A stretch of DNA of 64,000 nucleotides from Notospermus geniculatus (Eukaryota > Nemertea > Pilidiophora > Heteronemertea > Lineidae), in contig NMRB01000194.1 in assembly GCA_002633025.1 (NCBI GenBank), positions 354,427 through 418,426 on the forward strand, in the 5' to 3' direction. The translations under genes were made by a program, and so were the position numbers. The notes beneath the pieces are model-generated. The model was not told the origin of the DNA, did not search any database, and worked only from the letters and a program-made list of their open reading frames with translations. Of the stretch, positions 31,955 to 45,027 are shown piece by piece. Positions within the stretch are counted from its first letter, which is position 1; each line of letters starts with the position of its first letter.

Positions 31955-34650
31955 CTCATTGTCCAGAACCAGGTAATAAATTACCTGCCCTGATGTCCAA
32001 TAGTTGATTGGCGCAGTGCAAAGGATGAAATGACGACAACCACTGGTTTGGAGGTTCGATTCCCGCGTAGTCCTGATCATGGTTTTTCCAGTTTTTCTTT
32101 TTTTCCTTTTCTCAGAAAACTATTGTGACTTTTTGCACTTTCTACATGGAACAACTGGTTAATTAATCTCTTCTTAGTGCTGACACTAATAAAATCGACT
32201 AAGTCGCATCATCCTGGACACACCCTGGTGCTCGGACTCATCGTTTTTTGGCGAGTAACCTCTTATGAAGTGGAAACAAGTAGTCATTGAGGTACAAAAT
32301 AAGGAATCACAAAAAATTCTGCTCTGGTGAACGAAAGACAATGCAACACGTGAAGTCAGACAGGCCGCGCCGTATAATAAGATGACACCTAGTGTCAGCG
32401 AGTAGAACTTGCATGGCCTACTTGACCCAAACCGGCTGGTGGTAAAATCCGAACCCACCGACTATATCTGCTAATAAGTTTGAAATTTGGCAATCTCTCC
32501 ACCTTCATAGAACTTGGCCTCATTGACCCTAACTGGCTGGTTGTAAAATAAAGTCTGCTAATAAGTTAGAAATTTGGCCATCTATCCGCGCCTTCATTGA
32601 TGACTAAGAGGTGGAGAATGACTGTTGGGTGTGGATCCCCTCTCAAACCATCCCAATTTAGAATATAAGCCAATGAACAGTGTACTTTTGTCGTCTATTC
32701 ATCTATCGACGGCCCAGTCTCGGGCTCGAATTCGGGTTTCGGTTTTATCACAGGCGGACCTCTGACCTCATTTGCATACCGAAATTTTACACTCGGTAAT
32801 TTCCGATTGTCGTCGGCGAGATCAACGTAGATTCTGCCCTCATTGTCCTCAACCAGGTAATAAATTACCTGCCCAGATGTCGACTACTGTTGATTGGCGC
32901 AGTGCAAAGGATGAAAGGCCGACAACAACTGGGTCGTAGGTTCGAATCCCGCATAGATTGATCATGGTTTTTCCTGTTTTTCTTTTTTCCTTTTCTCAGA
33001 AAACTATTGTGACTTTTTGCACTTTCTCCATGAACAACTGGTTAATCTATCTCTTCTTAGTGGTGACACTAATAAAATCGACTACAGAAATAGTCGCATC
33101 ATCCTGGACACACCCTGGTGTTCGGACTGTCGTTTTTTGGCGAGTAACTTCTTATGAAGTGGAAACAAGTAGTCATTGAGGTACAAAATAAGGAATCACA
33201 AAAGATTCTGCTCTGGTGAACGAAAGACAATGCAACACGTGAAGTCAGACAGGCCGCGCCGTATAATGAGATGACACCTAGTGTCAGCGAGTAGAACTTG
33301 CATGGCCTACTTGACCCAAACCGGCTGGTGGTAAAATCCGAAACCACCTAATATATCTGCTAATAAGTTTGAAATTTGGCAATCTCTCCACCTTCATTGA
33401 TGACTAAGAGGTGGAGAATGACTGCTGGGTGTGGATCACCTCTCAAACCATCCCAATTTAGTATATAAGCCAATGAACAGTGTACTGTTGTCGTCTATTC
33501 ATCTATCGACGGCCCAGTCTCGGGCTCGAATTCAGGTTTCGGTTTTATCACAAGCGGACCTCTGACCTGCATTTGCATACGGAAATTTTACACTCGGCAA
33601 CTTCCGATTGTCGCCGGCGAGATCAAACGCAGATTCAGCCTCGTTCCCAGTCGTCGCGCACCTGCGCATCTCACAGGGTGGAGAGGACCCACCCAAATAT
33701 CGCGAGATCTCGCAGCGGAGGGCGACGGGAACCAGGCTGACGCAGATTCTACCATGTATGAATTTCCATTGTGTTATGCAGATTCAGGGTGAGAGGTCAG
33801 ACTATAATAACATTTTCCACCAATGGGCGTTTTTGTTATTGTTTACATTCATCGACGGGAAAGAGCAGAGCACGTTATTTGTCTCAATTTACATAACAAA
33901 CGATTTTGTGTCCGTTTCTTGGCGAGTAACTTCTTATGAAGTGGAAACAAGTAATCATTGAGTTACAAAAGACACTGCTCTTGTGGACGGGAAACAAGGC
34001 AGAACGTGAAGTCAGTCAGTCCGCGCCATTATGGGATGACACCTAGTGCCATAGAATAGAACTTGGCCTCATTCATCCCAACTGGCTGGTTGTAAAATAA
34101 AGTCTGCTACATAATAAGTTAGACATTTGGCCATCTCTCCGCGCCTTCATTGATGACTAAGAGGTGGAGAATGACTGTCGGGTGTGGATCACTTCTCAAA
34201 CCATCCCAATTTAGTATATAAGCCGATGAACACAGTCATGACAGTACATGTACTATTCTCGTCTATTCATGTATCGACGGCCCAGTCTCGGGCTAGAATT
34301 TCGGTTTTATCAGAAGCGGACCTCTGACCTCATTTGCATACGGAAATTTTACACTCGGTAATTTCCGAGTGTCGTCGGCGAGATCAACGCAGATTGTGCC
34401 CTCATTGTCCTGAACCAGGTAATAAATTCCCTACCCAGACTTCAAATAGTTGATTGGCGCAGTATTAGGATGAAAGGACGGCAACCTCTGGGTCGGGGGT
34501 TCGATTCCCGCGGCGTCGTTATCATGTTTTTTCACTTTTCTTTTTTTCTTTGCTTCATTTTCTCAGAAAACTATTGTGACTTTTTGAACTTTCTACATGG
34601 AACAACTGTTTAATTAATCTCTTCTTAGTGGTGACACTAATAAAATCGAA
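31955..34650. repeat. Three diverged copies of a repeat with a tRNA-like head
   Basis: Copies start near 31955, 32849 and 34402 with ACCAGGTAATAAATT, then a tRNA-like block with TGATTGGCGCAG and a B box (GGTTCGATTCC or GGTTCGAATCC), then shared bodies containing TCTTATGAAGTGGAAACAAG. An unrelated insert occupies about 33605-33900. No open coding region. Confidence 0.75.
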
Positions 34651-35211
34651 ACATCCTACAGCCTTTTGACTATAAAATAGATTTGTCCCTTTTCCCTAGG
34701 CCTAAAACAGACTTGTCCACAACAAGACGGGCGGGCAGTGATTTCATGGCGAAATCTGCTTTCGGCGGCGACGACGTGCATTGAGACCGAGTTACCCTAT
34801 CTGAATTTATGGTTCTTATGATTGGTGCAGAATCCAGTAAGCCATTTTTCTTAGAAAACGTTTTTATGGACCAATAAGCGTGCAAGACGTAACAGTTACG
34901 TCATGACGAATCACAACAACGGGTAGGTGACGTCAACGCTGCAATCGACTGACGTTTTTTGACGGACCACCAGACATGCCAGACCACGCACCCTGGACAC
35001 AACAACGGCATGCATGTCGGGTCCAAGAAGGGCACGGGAATCAAAGAGCGGCGCGTTTTGCTGGTAAGACACGATTTATTAAACCACTGTTGGATTTGTA
35101 CTGACAGAGCATTATTCTTCTACCGTTTAGGCGGCAAAAAAGTTATTTTCTAAATCGTAGCCTAAATGCCGTAGGCCTACCGACCGGGTAGGCCTAGCCT
35201 AGATGGCTTTT
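34651..35211. other. Intergenic, no gene seen
   Basis: No supported exon. TAGGCCTA motifs begin to cluster here. Confidence 0.4.
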
Positions 35212-36278
35212 TTATCCATCCTCCTGGCCTGTGCCATGTGTGCGGCAGCCTGCGCCCTGTGGCCATCTTCCGACCCCTTTTGAAAAAAATATTTCTTGCT
35301 ATAGGGCCTAGCCTAGGCCTATTCTTTGCACTAGGCCTAGGCCTATACAGTTCATTCCAAATCCCAGTGGCGCGAGGTTTTCAGCCGATATTGATATCTC
35401 CGCAACGGCTGGGTCAAATTCAACATAGGGGCCTACCACACATCAATTAACTTGTCTTTCTTGCCGGTATCTTTCTGCTATCTTCATTTTTCGCGTAAGG
35501 CCTGCATAACGGATCCCTTTCTCAAAACTCATTTCATTTCGCTATGCTGTTCAGTGCAGTTTTAGCCTACACGTGCGCGATGCATTGCGTCATTTCAAAA
35601 TGGCCGCCATTTCGGCCGTAAACACGAACTGTGATTTGTGAAATAACTTTTTTCTGTCACGTTTTTGGGGAAAATGACAGTGATGATGGCTGTACCGCCA
35701 AGAAAGACAATTCGATTGACGTATGTTTCATCAAAATTGGCCCAGCCGTTGCGGAGCTATCGTTGATAAACCTCGCGCCAATCGGAACTGGAATGGAGAG
35801 TAGGGCTGTCACATTGGTCACCGAGTCTGGGAGCCAACGTGTGAGTTTGATACTCGTACTCGTACGTAGTCGTATTGCGTAGCCTAGACTATTTCAGGTG
35901 ATCCAAGGAAGGAGCAAGGGAACATGGCACACGTCCTAAAATCCCGCCCAACAAAATAGCAAACCAATCAGGAAATTCAAACACTACCGCCCTATGTTTT
36001 TTTAAAAACATTTCTTGTTATCCATCCTCCTGGCCTGTGCCATGTGTGCGGCAGCCTGCGCCCTGTGGCCATCTTCCGACCCCTTTTGAAAAAAATATTT
36101 CTTGCTTAAGCATAGGGCCTAGCCTAGGCCTATTCTTTGCACTAGGGCTGTCACATTGGTCACCGAGTCTGGGAGCCAACGTCATGACGTGTGAGTTTGA
36201 TACTCGTACTCGTACGTAGTCGTATTGCGTAGCCTAGACTATTTCAGGTGATCCAAGGAAGGAGCAAGGGAACATGGC
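35212..36278. repeat. Duplicated 5' flank of the coiled-coil gene
   Basis: 36018-36145 copies 35212-35339 and 36144-36278 copies 35802-35928. The downstream version therefore lacks about 460 bp found in the upstream one. The shared part ends at the start codon (AACATGGC). The upstream copy continues into unrelated sequence. Confidence 0.85.
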
Positions 36279-39200
36279 CTCGTCCGCTGGTGGTAACCGG
36301 AACTCCAATGGCAGTTCCCAAGAAAGTTACTGCATGGTGAGTTTCACTGATATCACTCCCAAGACAGATCATACCGACATGACCGATCTCCTGCAGGCCC
36401 AGGCGGAGGAAGAATTAATAAAATGTCGCGAAAACCAGGAGGAGGACGAGGACTTAATCAGACGGCTTGAGTTGTTGAAAAGTCCTTCAGATGATTTGGA
36501 TGACATCATCATCGACGACACGGATGACGAATGCCCAACATATGATCGCGATTTACTTCCACAAGCCCTACCTCGCCGCCGGGAAACGCAGTGGGAAGGA
36601 TCTAGAGAGAGACCATCCTCAGGGGAGCAAAGATTTTATTCAGAACAGTCCAGCAGTGGTAGCCAAGACGGACGCGACTTTCGGCGATGCGTGAGCGCGA
36701 ATAACTCACCTGACATCAGACTCCAGAAGCCGGGAGTTGATACTGGCGTCAACCCGTTAGTCAGGGATACAGCGTCGTTGAATCTCTTGGGGAAGAACGC
36801 GTCATCAGAAACCAACGACCAGGGTTCAGATCGGAGAAGTCCGAATCCAAAGCCTCAGAGACCGAATGTTCCACCTCGAGCATCCAGGCCAAGCCGACGC
36901 GGACGACCGATCATTAGGACCATAAATTCCGATAGTTCGAGTGACGACGAACTGATCGCCACGAGGACTCCACTATATTCGATGCCGATGGCGAGCAGTG
37001 AAGAGGATGAGATAACCCTGACAGAATCTGATGAAGGTACAAAATACAGGCCCGTACAAGTCTTAATTGTACAAGTAGGCCTCTGACTGCAGATATATTA
37101 TTACAGAGTTTTCGCAAAGCCCACGAAACGCCAACGCGAACGTCTGTCGTTTTGTTCGGTGCTCTCTTCGCGGCATCGAACAATGGGTTTGGCGTTCGCG
37201 TTGGCGTTTCGGGGGCATTGCGAAAACTCCCTATTGCCGTCAGCCATGCCAGCACTATTGGACAAGTCAGTGTACCGTGTTGATGGGCCAAACCTTTCCA
37301 GTCAGTCATGATATGAATAACACCCCATTATAATCACTCCAAAATGACGCACCCCTCCAAAATATTGCCAAGTGTCTTCTTCACCATGTTCACCTGGTCT
37401 ACAGTAACTGCCGCACCAGTTCTGCAGATGAATATCCTGTTCGTATATTTGAGCGCACCTTCCTTTTTTCCAGATGCGTATGAATTCCTTCATAACGTTG
37501 GGTATCCCTACCCTGCAGTTCCTGTCCCCTTGAAAATCATCAAGCGTGCCTCGCAAATGCACAAGGTTGAGTACATAATGAATACGTACTTTCTACTCGG
37601 TTTCGAAGACGGCCATTGCGGGAAGAGTTTGGAGGAGATTGCTGGGCCAGCATCAGCCGAGGAATTTCGTAAGAAACTGGATTTGCTTATGAGCGCCGGA
37701 TTGAAGTCTGATGTAGATGAACCCTTGGTGTACAGACAGAGAGGGACAGGCAGCAACACTCCTGAGGAGTGTTCCGATAAGAAGCGAGGGCCTTGCGACC
37801 AGCGGCGTCCAGTATCAACGTGTACGTCAACCTCCACTGATGAGGGTGCAGAGGTGTTCTATGATGCTAGCCCAGATCGACCGGGGTCAACAGGAGGCGT
37901 TGTCAGTGAACCAGAAGTGAATGAAGGAGAGGCAGAGGAAACATCGCCCAAGCATGACTTGTGGGGGTCTACCGGATTCGAAGCAGGACAGGTTGGATTA
38001 GACGAAGTGGAAATGGAAGGAGCCAACGACTGGAAGGAGATGCTAAAACAAAAGCCCGAAGAGATTTCTCGGCAAACTTCGGATGCCTCCACCTCCGGGA
38101 GGACTGGGCACGGCCACGACGCTGATGATGATGATACCCTGACTGATAATTCTGGCGGAAAGGACTCGAAGACGTCTGATTTGGACGTGCAAGGGAGGCA
38201 AGACAAGGGATCAGGCAAGGGGCCTACCACGGAGAAGAGTATACAGACGACTTGTCCAGAGCAGCATCGGGTCAAAGGTCACTCGGACGTCACCAGTCGA
38301 CATTCATCTACTAGAGTCGAGCAGGCCGTGCAAACTGCACCTTGTTCTTTCTATTCAACTGAAGTGATTGAAACAATCGAGAAATCTTCGCAGACGACAA
38401 CCTTAAGCGGTCGTTCATCAGAATCAGGTAATGGCGGACAGGCCAATGTGAAGAATTCTTTCTTCTCTCGTGATTCATAATTATTTCATAGGGCCTACTA
38501 GTACAACATGTATTTCTTGTTTTGTTCGCCATAACAACATTTTCATCCGGAAGCGAATATTGGCATCGTCTTGCCCCACCCTTCTCCTTCGTTCAACATG
38601 GGAGCGCTGTCGGAGAGCGGAGTGACGGTCGGCCATGATATGCCAAGATGTGGTGACGGGGGCCCACCGAAGACATCCTCATGACGTTTCATTCTTGTTT
38701 AGATGTGAAGGAAGACGGAGACCCGCGGACCCGGAGATGTTTGGAGATTCTTGTTCAAGAGCAGTTGAAGGTATTGAAGAAAGTCGCAGAAGAGAGAAAT
38801 GATTTGTTGGTAGGTTTTCGTCCATACAGGTATACTGAGCAAAAACTGACCATTTTGACAATCCGTATGTAGTTTAGGGCAGAAATAACGACTCTAGAGA
38901 CTGCGATGTAAGGTATCCCTTGCTCAACACTCTTCCATTTCTTCAGGATTACCTGGAGACCAAAGAACAAACTTGGAACAAGAAGGCCCAAAGGTACCAG
39001 AAGGAGATCACCTCGCTGAGGGCATTCGCCTCGCAGGTGTTGTCCGATAAATTAGCCAGCGGTAAGCGAACATAAACATGATCCGTCGCCGACATTTTGT
39101 CGGAATTCCTTGTAATATTTTCTCCATCCGTGACTTGCACGTCGTCATACTACTTGACGATGACGGTCATCCTGAGAACATCAGGGGTGCTTAGCGCGCT

Positions 39201-40760
39201 GGCTCCCTTCGTCACCGCACGTGCGGTAACGAAGGGAACGAGCGCTAAGAACCCCTGATGTTCTCAGGATGATGACGGTGGGGATAATTGTCGACGATGG
39301 CGATGCTCAAATTTTCTAATCTCTCCAAATCGTTGCTTATTTCTTTCTACCTGTGTACCTCTAGGTCGATCGCTTAACCGTAGCGCCCATTCCGCATTGC
39401 TGCGAGCTGTCGAGGACCAGGACAAGAAGATGGCGATGTGCTTTCAGCTGAGGAATAAGGTGAGAACCATCAGAAGAACGTTTCGGCATGTTGCCACGCT
39501 TCCTTTTACTTACCTGCTTACAGTTGATTGTAACTAGACACGTCTTGGTTGATGAAGTTCGCAAACGTTGTGTGCCCTCAAAGAATTTCTAACCCCAATA
39601 GTATAGTAGAAAGTGCACTGAACAATGTCGTTCTGGATAAGTTCAGGGACATCCTCTCAGCAGGGGGCTCCGAAACGTACTCCTCTCTCGGCCACCGGTG
39701 ATGAGAAGGAGCGAGCACAATAGATACCCTGATTACCTCAGAATAAGTTTGAGAATAGAGTAACAAAGAATTGACCTCCTCGGGATTCTCTTGTTCTAGA
39801 TCAGCGAGTTGCAGATGCAGGTGAGCAGTCAAATGAAACTGATATGTGAACTGGTTGAGGAGATGGATGCTGCTAGAACTGCGCTGGAAATCCATGAAGA
39901 GAAGATCACGATAAGGAAGGTATGAACACGACAACATCTACCAATGGTCTATTTTCATTGCGTCCTTTCCCGATTCGCCCCCTCCAATCGATGCAAACAC
40001 AGCTCACCCCAGCCATCGGACTCGGAGGTCGAATTGGGAAAAGGCGAAATGGGAAGACACTGATTCGAACACAAGGAAGATTTGGTGACGCCTTGTCAGC
40101 GGGTCTATAAACGTTTTGCCATTTCCTGGAAGTTGGAGGAATTGTTTCGCACCCCTGTATGTGTTCATTTTGTCCTCGCATCAGGTTCCAGAGTTGCAGA
40201 CAAGTCATGAGAACAGAAGCAGCCTGTACAAGATGCTGCATTGTGACAGAGCTGCTTACACCCCAAGCACCACGGACGACCCAGAGCTTGCTCTCCTCGA
40301 TACTTTCAAATTAGGAGGTAAATAAACCCACTCGTGCCAAGAGCAACGCTTTGGCATCGCTTCAGGCAAAACACCAGACTCGGTACATTCGCCGTGTCAG
40401 ATACCCTCCAAGTCAAATAAAGGGTCATAAATTCCTGAAATTGTGGATTTTGCTAACGTAATAGGGGCTGTCAGTGAGTTGACCAATAGGTGTCACTATA
40501 TGTACATTACAATGTAGGCCTACCTCCAGTAACGTATTTAGCTGGATGCTGGTCACAATCATATCATTTCAGGTTCTCGTGTTCTGCCGCTAAACGCTGA
40601 AGGTGATGAAGATTACCTGAGCGTGTTCGATTGTCTGGCTGTACCAATCATGAAGGATTACATCATGAACGGGGAAAACAAGCAAGAGCATTTGAAAGAT
40701 GTGGCAAAATCCGTCGAGGAAATGGCACGCGAGCGAGACAGTGAATATGGTGCCCTCTAG
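36274..40760 (+). CDS. Uncharacterised acidic coiled-coil protein (824 aa)
   Basis: Eight exons join in frame: 36274-37036, 37474-38427, 38703-38809, 38947-39061, 39365-39459, 39800-39919, 40185-40317, 40573-40760 (stop TAG). I do not recognise the family. The N-terminal 254 residues are Ser/Asp/Glu-rich and disordered-looking. Exon 2 opens with a compact, probably folded block of about 70 residues (AYEFLHNVGYPYP, VPLKIIKRASQMHKVEYIMN, TYFLLGFEDG), followed by a long low-complexity part. That part contains three QT motifs (KSIQTTC, QAVQTAP, KSSQTTT) like dynein light chain LC8 sites. Exons 3-8 encode heptad-rich helices (LEILVQEQLKVLKKVAEERN, ISELQMQVSSQMKLICELVE) and end RERDSEYGAL. An adaptor or scaffold role is a guess from architecture only. 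The 5' flank and the 3' three exons are each duplicated nearby. Confidence 0.85.
37106..37230. mobile_element. Palindromic MITE in intron 1
   Basis: Arms GAGTTTTCGCAAAGCCC... and inverse, with ACGCCAACGCGAACG shared; about 45-bp arms. Confidence 0.8.
39168..39271. mobile_element. Palindromic hAT-like MITE with 8-bp TSD
   Basis: Ends CATCCTGAG / CTCAGGATG, flanked by ATGACGGT at 39160-39167 and 39272-39279. 104 bp, in intron 4 of the coiled-coil gene. Confidence 0.85.
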
Positions 40761-40955
40761 GCCAAATGTTGTACACGAACTCACCTCACTTTCCGGGCGC
40801 GAAATCAACTTGGTTGAAGATGAAGGGCATGAGAAGTAGCTAGTTAGCAAGATGTACATGACGAGCCAAGAGGATGCAGAACATGACTCAGCAGATTTGC
40901 TCAACAGCTGGTGCGCATGCGCGGGCTGCAGCTGATTCTGTGCACCAGAAATTTT

Positions 40956-41008
40956 AGACTGGTCCCTGTCCTCGTATAAGCAGCGGCTCGAGGACAAAGG
41001 ACCAGTCT
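40956..41008. mobile_element. Short AGACTGGT palindrome
   Basis: AGACTGGTCCCTGTCCTCG and inverse, in the 3' flank of exon 8; it is repeated in copy 2 at about 42446-42498. Related ends occur at 60868-60925 and 63694-63966. Confidence 0.6.
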
Positions 41009-41122
41009 ACCAGAGATAAGNTGATGAGAAGGAGCGAGCACAATAGATACCCTGATTACCTCAGAATAAGTTTGAGAATAGAGTAACAAAGAATTGACCT
41101 CCTCGGGATTCTCTTGTTCTAG

Positions 41123-42249
41123 ATCAGCGAGTTGCAGATGCAGGTGAGCAGTCAAATGAAACTGATATGTGAACTGGTTGAGGAGATGGATGCTGCTAGG
41201 ACTGCGCTGGAAATCCATGAAGAGAAGATCACGATAAGAAAGGTATAAACACGACAACATCTACCAATGGTCTATTTTCATTGCGTCCTTTCCCGATTCA
41301 CCCCCTCCAATCGATGCAAACTCAGCTCACCCCAACCATCAGACTCGGAGGTCGAATTGGGAAAGGGCGAAATGGGAAGACACTGACACGAACACACGGA
41401 AGATTTTGGTGATGATCTTGTCAGCGGGTTTCGCCGTTTCGCCATTTCTTGGAAGTTGGAGGAATTATTTCGCATCCTTGTAGTGTTCATCATTTTGTCA
41501 TCGCATCAGGTTCCAGAGTTGCAGACAAGTCATGAGAACAGAAGTAGCCTGTACAAGATGCTGCATTGTGACAGAGCTGCTTATACCCCGAGCACCACGG
41601 ACGACCCAGAGCTTGCTCTCCTCGATACTTTCAAATTAGGAGGTAAATAAACCCACTCGTGCCAAGAGCAACGCTTTGGCATCGCTTCAGGCAAAACACC
41701 AGACTCGGTACATTCGCCGTGTCAGATATACCCTCCAAGTCAAAGAAAGGGCCATAAATTCCTGAAATTGAGGATTTTGAGAACGTAACTGACTTGGAAA
41801 CTTCAGGAGAGTCGGAAAGCTGAATCTGCTTCGTTGAGGGACGATAACGACGAACGAACATATAGGCCTACGTAGGTAGGCCTATATGTACAGTAGAGAG
41901 GTTTCGAAATCAAACGATAAACGTAAACCTTACGACAACGTTATTTTTCGTACCACACATTAACGTTCACGTTTATCGTTTGATTTCGAAACCTCTCTAA
42001 TGTAGGCCTACCTCCGGTTAACGTATTTAGCTGGATGCTGGTCACAATCATATCATTTCAGGTTCTCGTGTTCTGCCGCTAAACGCTGAAGGTGATGAAG
42101 ATTACCTGAGCGTGTTCGACTGTCTGGCTGTACCAATAATGAAGGATTACATCATGAACGGGGAAAACAAGCAAGAGCATTTGAAAGATGTGGCAAAATC
42201 CGTCGAGGAAATGGCACGCGAGCGAGACAGTGAATATGGTGCCCTCTAG
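41123..42249 (+). pseudogene. Second copy of exons 6-8 of the coiled-coil gene
   Basis: Exons 41123-41242, 41510-41642 and 42062-42249 have exactly the lengths (120, 133, 188), borders and stop of exons 6-8, with few substitutions. Exons 1-5 are missing, so it cannot encode the full protein alone. If real it would be a partial tandem duplicate; the adjacent N makes an allelic copy more likely. AATAAA follows at 42564-42569. Confidence 0.8.
41896..41997. mobile_element. TA-flanked palindromic MITE (GAGAGGTTTCG family)
   Basis: Ends GAGAGGTTTCGAAATC and inverse, with TA on both sides (41894-41895, 41998-41999). Absent from the other copy of this locus near 40525. A relative is at 57164-57312. 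Confidence 0.85.
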
Positions 42250-42569
42250 GCCAAATGTTGTACACGAACTCGCCTCACTTTCCGGGCGCGAAATCAACTT
42301 GCTTGAAGATGAAGGGCATGAGCAGTAGCTAGTTAGCAAGATGTACATGACGAGCCAAGAGGATGCAGAACATACTCAGCAGATTTGCTCAACAGCTGGT
42401 GCGCATGCGCGGGCTGCAGCTGATTCTGTGCACCAGAAATTTTAGACTGGTCCCTGTCCTCGTATAAGCAGCGGCTCGAGGACAAAGGACCAGTCTACCA
42501 GAGATAAGGCCATTGAAATGATTGAAGAAAATATTGAAATTGTGTAGATATGTTTTAATGGTAAATAAA

Positions 42570-44900
42570 TTATTTGTTATTTTTCCGATTACAAGAACTG
42601 CGGTCGTTTTTGTTTTGATGACCAAACGACATCCAGCTTTGTTTTCGAATTGTACTCTACCACAGCCATCTTAGCCTGCATCGAAGTGCTGTTAGGGGGA
42701 AGACCCGCGTCTAAACCAAATACAACAGAATAAATTAAAAATATACAGCATTATACAGGATTGTGGACCGTGGAAACTCAAGTATTTTATCCATGACGAC
42801 AGTTTTGCTTTCCTCAGACCCGAGATAGAATCGACTAGATCAAGTTCGAAGCCCAAGTCACGCGTGATTGACATCGTCCTTGACCTTTCCTTTCTCCTGA
42901 ATTCGTTGTCGTCATGACCTTCACAAATGTCAAGGTCGAACGTTGCTATGGCTACCGTTTTGCGAAACCGGATCCTTCCTAACACCACTCGCTAGGCAGA
43001 AACACAGACAAGGCAAGAAAATTACCGAGGAGGATTTTGATGGATCGTCTGCTCGAACTTGCCTCCAGGCGGTGAGAGGAAGAAATCTTAGCTCCTGTTT
43101 TTTGTAACTAAACTGTGGTTGTGGATGTTGTCCAGAAAAACAGTCAATACATGTATATTTACAGTCATCTACATCGGTTTTTATTTATTTTTTTGAAAGC
43201 TAAAAGATCTGCACCTGAAAAGAAAAAAATACACATTTTAATGAGGTTTTTCATGTTAAGAGACGGCGATTACGAACAGACTTTCGCTCCGCCGGTCATT
43301 TGTTTTGCTGAAACTCTCCTCGGAGATTTTACGTTTACGTACTGTTCCAGTAGTCTAAGCCTCTTCCTCTTCCGCTTCCGCCTCCGCTGCGTGCTCTGCT
43401 TTTGCGGCCGCGTGTTCGGCACTTCCGGGGAGGATCCTTGGAGTTTCTTCGGCGTATATAGGCCCACCGAATACATCCTTTCTTTCTACGTAGGTCCTCC
43501 TATCCTTATGACGTTCATACTTGCTGCACAGTTGGATCTTTGGCTGAAGAAAAAGGGGAAGGGGTCAGTTGGTTATCAGACAAGCGCAATGTATCAAATC
43601 AGGGTTGTCCAGATAATAGAGAAGTTCAGATTGAACACGCAAAACCAGCCACCGTTCGGAAACCAGCCACGAGTTCGGAAAATTCCGCCTCAAAATGACG
43701 TCATCGTGACGTCAAGGAGAATTCTCAAAACGAATGTGCTTGCGTGTATATACTTACTGGGACTCCGGAGTATTTATCAGCCAATGGGTCACTGGAAGAT
43801 AAAAAGTGCTGTCGTGAGACATCACGAGATCGGTGGCTGATCGTTCCGTGCATCTCATTAGCATCAGCCAATCAGAAAGAGTGATACATAATATTGTCTT
43901 CCTGGCCACAAAAGGAGAGCCCAATCAGAGTTTAGTTTATTGATTTGACAATCGTTGCGTCAACGAATTATCAAGAATGGAAACCGAATTCGTTAGGGAA
44001 GGGCGAATACCTGACAAAACCGGAAATGGATTTCTTGGACAGGAGCTGTCGGATGTTTGGAGCGGATGTGGCGTAATAAATGAATGATGGGATTGAAAAC
44101 GGCGATGTTGTGCTCCATTTTGGCACAGTTTTGAGTTGGCCCGGATGAAGACATTTGGGTGAAGGCCACGTCGTGGTTAGGTTTGATAGAGAAAATGAAA
44201 TCAGGTCGGTAACACCAGCGATATTAAAACTAAATTCAATATATTTTTTTAGTACACCCATCACTCAAAATGTGTTTTCTAATGGGAAACTACTTAGGAA
44301 TCACACCACGTCACTCAGGATACTTTGGAACGCCTCACCAGCAGAATTTTACGGCTGAGCAGGTGTAACAGGAATCAGCGCCCTATAGGAATGCAGATCC
44401 GCCAAACAATAGCCCGCTATTGTGAGGTTATATTCGAATGGTCATGGTCTCTCTTGCCATATATTCTAATCCCTCACTGAACAATAAGACCGGGCTTTGA
44501 TTTCAGGGGGACTTGGATTCCTTTCACACCTGCATCTACTAGATAAGCAGTGCCAGAGAAGCTTCTATTGGAAGAGACCCTTTTGGATGAGATCTAAATT
44601 TTAGAGGATGGTGTTCAATTTATGGAGAATTAAAACCAGAATGTATGACTATGGGTGAGGTCCGTGAACGTACAAACAACAAAATATCTGGATGGATAAA
44701 TTTGAAAACTCTTACTGATAGTCAGGGGCCGACCTGCGAAGGATGAGACGATTTAATTTGATACAGACATCATTTAAAACTCCTCGCCATTTTCATTCTA
44801 CAGTGGGTACACCATTGAGTGGTGGTTCCTAGATCGTTCTCCAACTGCAAAATCGGCAGTAATGGGGGGGGGGGGGCTATTTGGCATGAGAACGAGAGGC
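42570..44900. other. Gene-poor region
   Basis: A 241-codon plus-strand frame (43115-43840) begins at GTG with no recognisable domain; I do not call it a gene. Nothing else seen. Confidence 0.4.
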
Positions 44901-44910
44901 ACAAGAGATC

Positions 44911-45027
44911 CCCTTACGAAAATGTGACGCGTGTAAATGACATTACCACGTGTTAATGGGCGAATTTTACACAAAAAAATGTGTAGAAGTGGTAATGTCA
45001 TTTACATGTGTCACATTTTCGTAAGGG
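44911..45027. mobile_element. Palindromic MITE (CCCTTACGAAAATGTG)
   Basis: Arms of about 45 bp, CCCTTACGAAAATGTGAC and inverse; loop near 44965. Confidence 0.8.

Larger units (their letters stand above)
39697..42510. repeat. Duplicated 3' half of the coiled-coil gene around a 1-N gap
   Basis: 39697-41020 and 41022-42510 are nearly identical over exons 6-8 and most introns. Copy 2 starts exactly at the N at 41021. The intron before exon 8 differs by replaced segments and a MITE (41896-41997). This is most likely two haplotypes joined in the assembly. Confidence 0.9.

Noticed and set aside
41123-42249. A genuine second gene made of exons 6-8
   Set aside because: It starts right at an N and is nearly identical to the first copy, so an unmerged allele is the simpler explanation.
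43115-43840. 241-codon plus-strand frame
   Set aside because: GTG start, no recognisable domain; a frame this long is not surprising by chance in 64 kb read in six frames.
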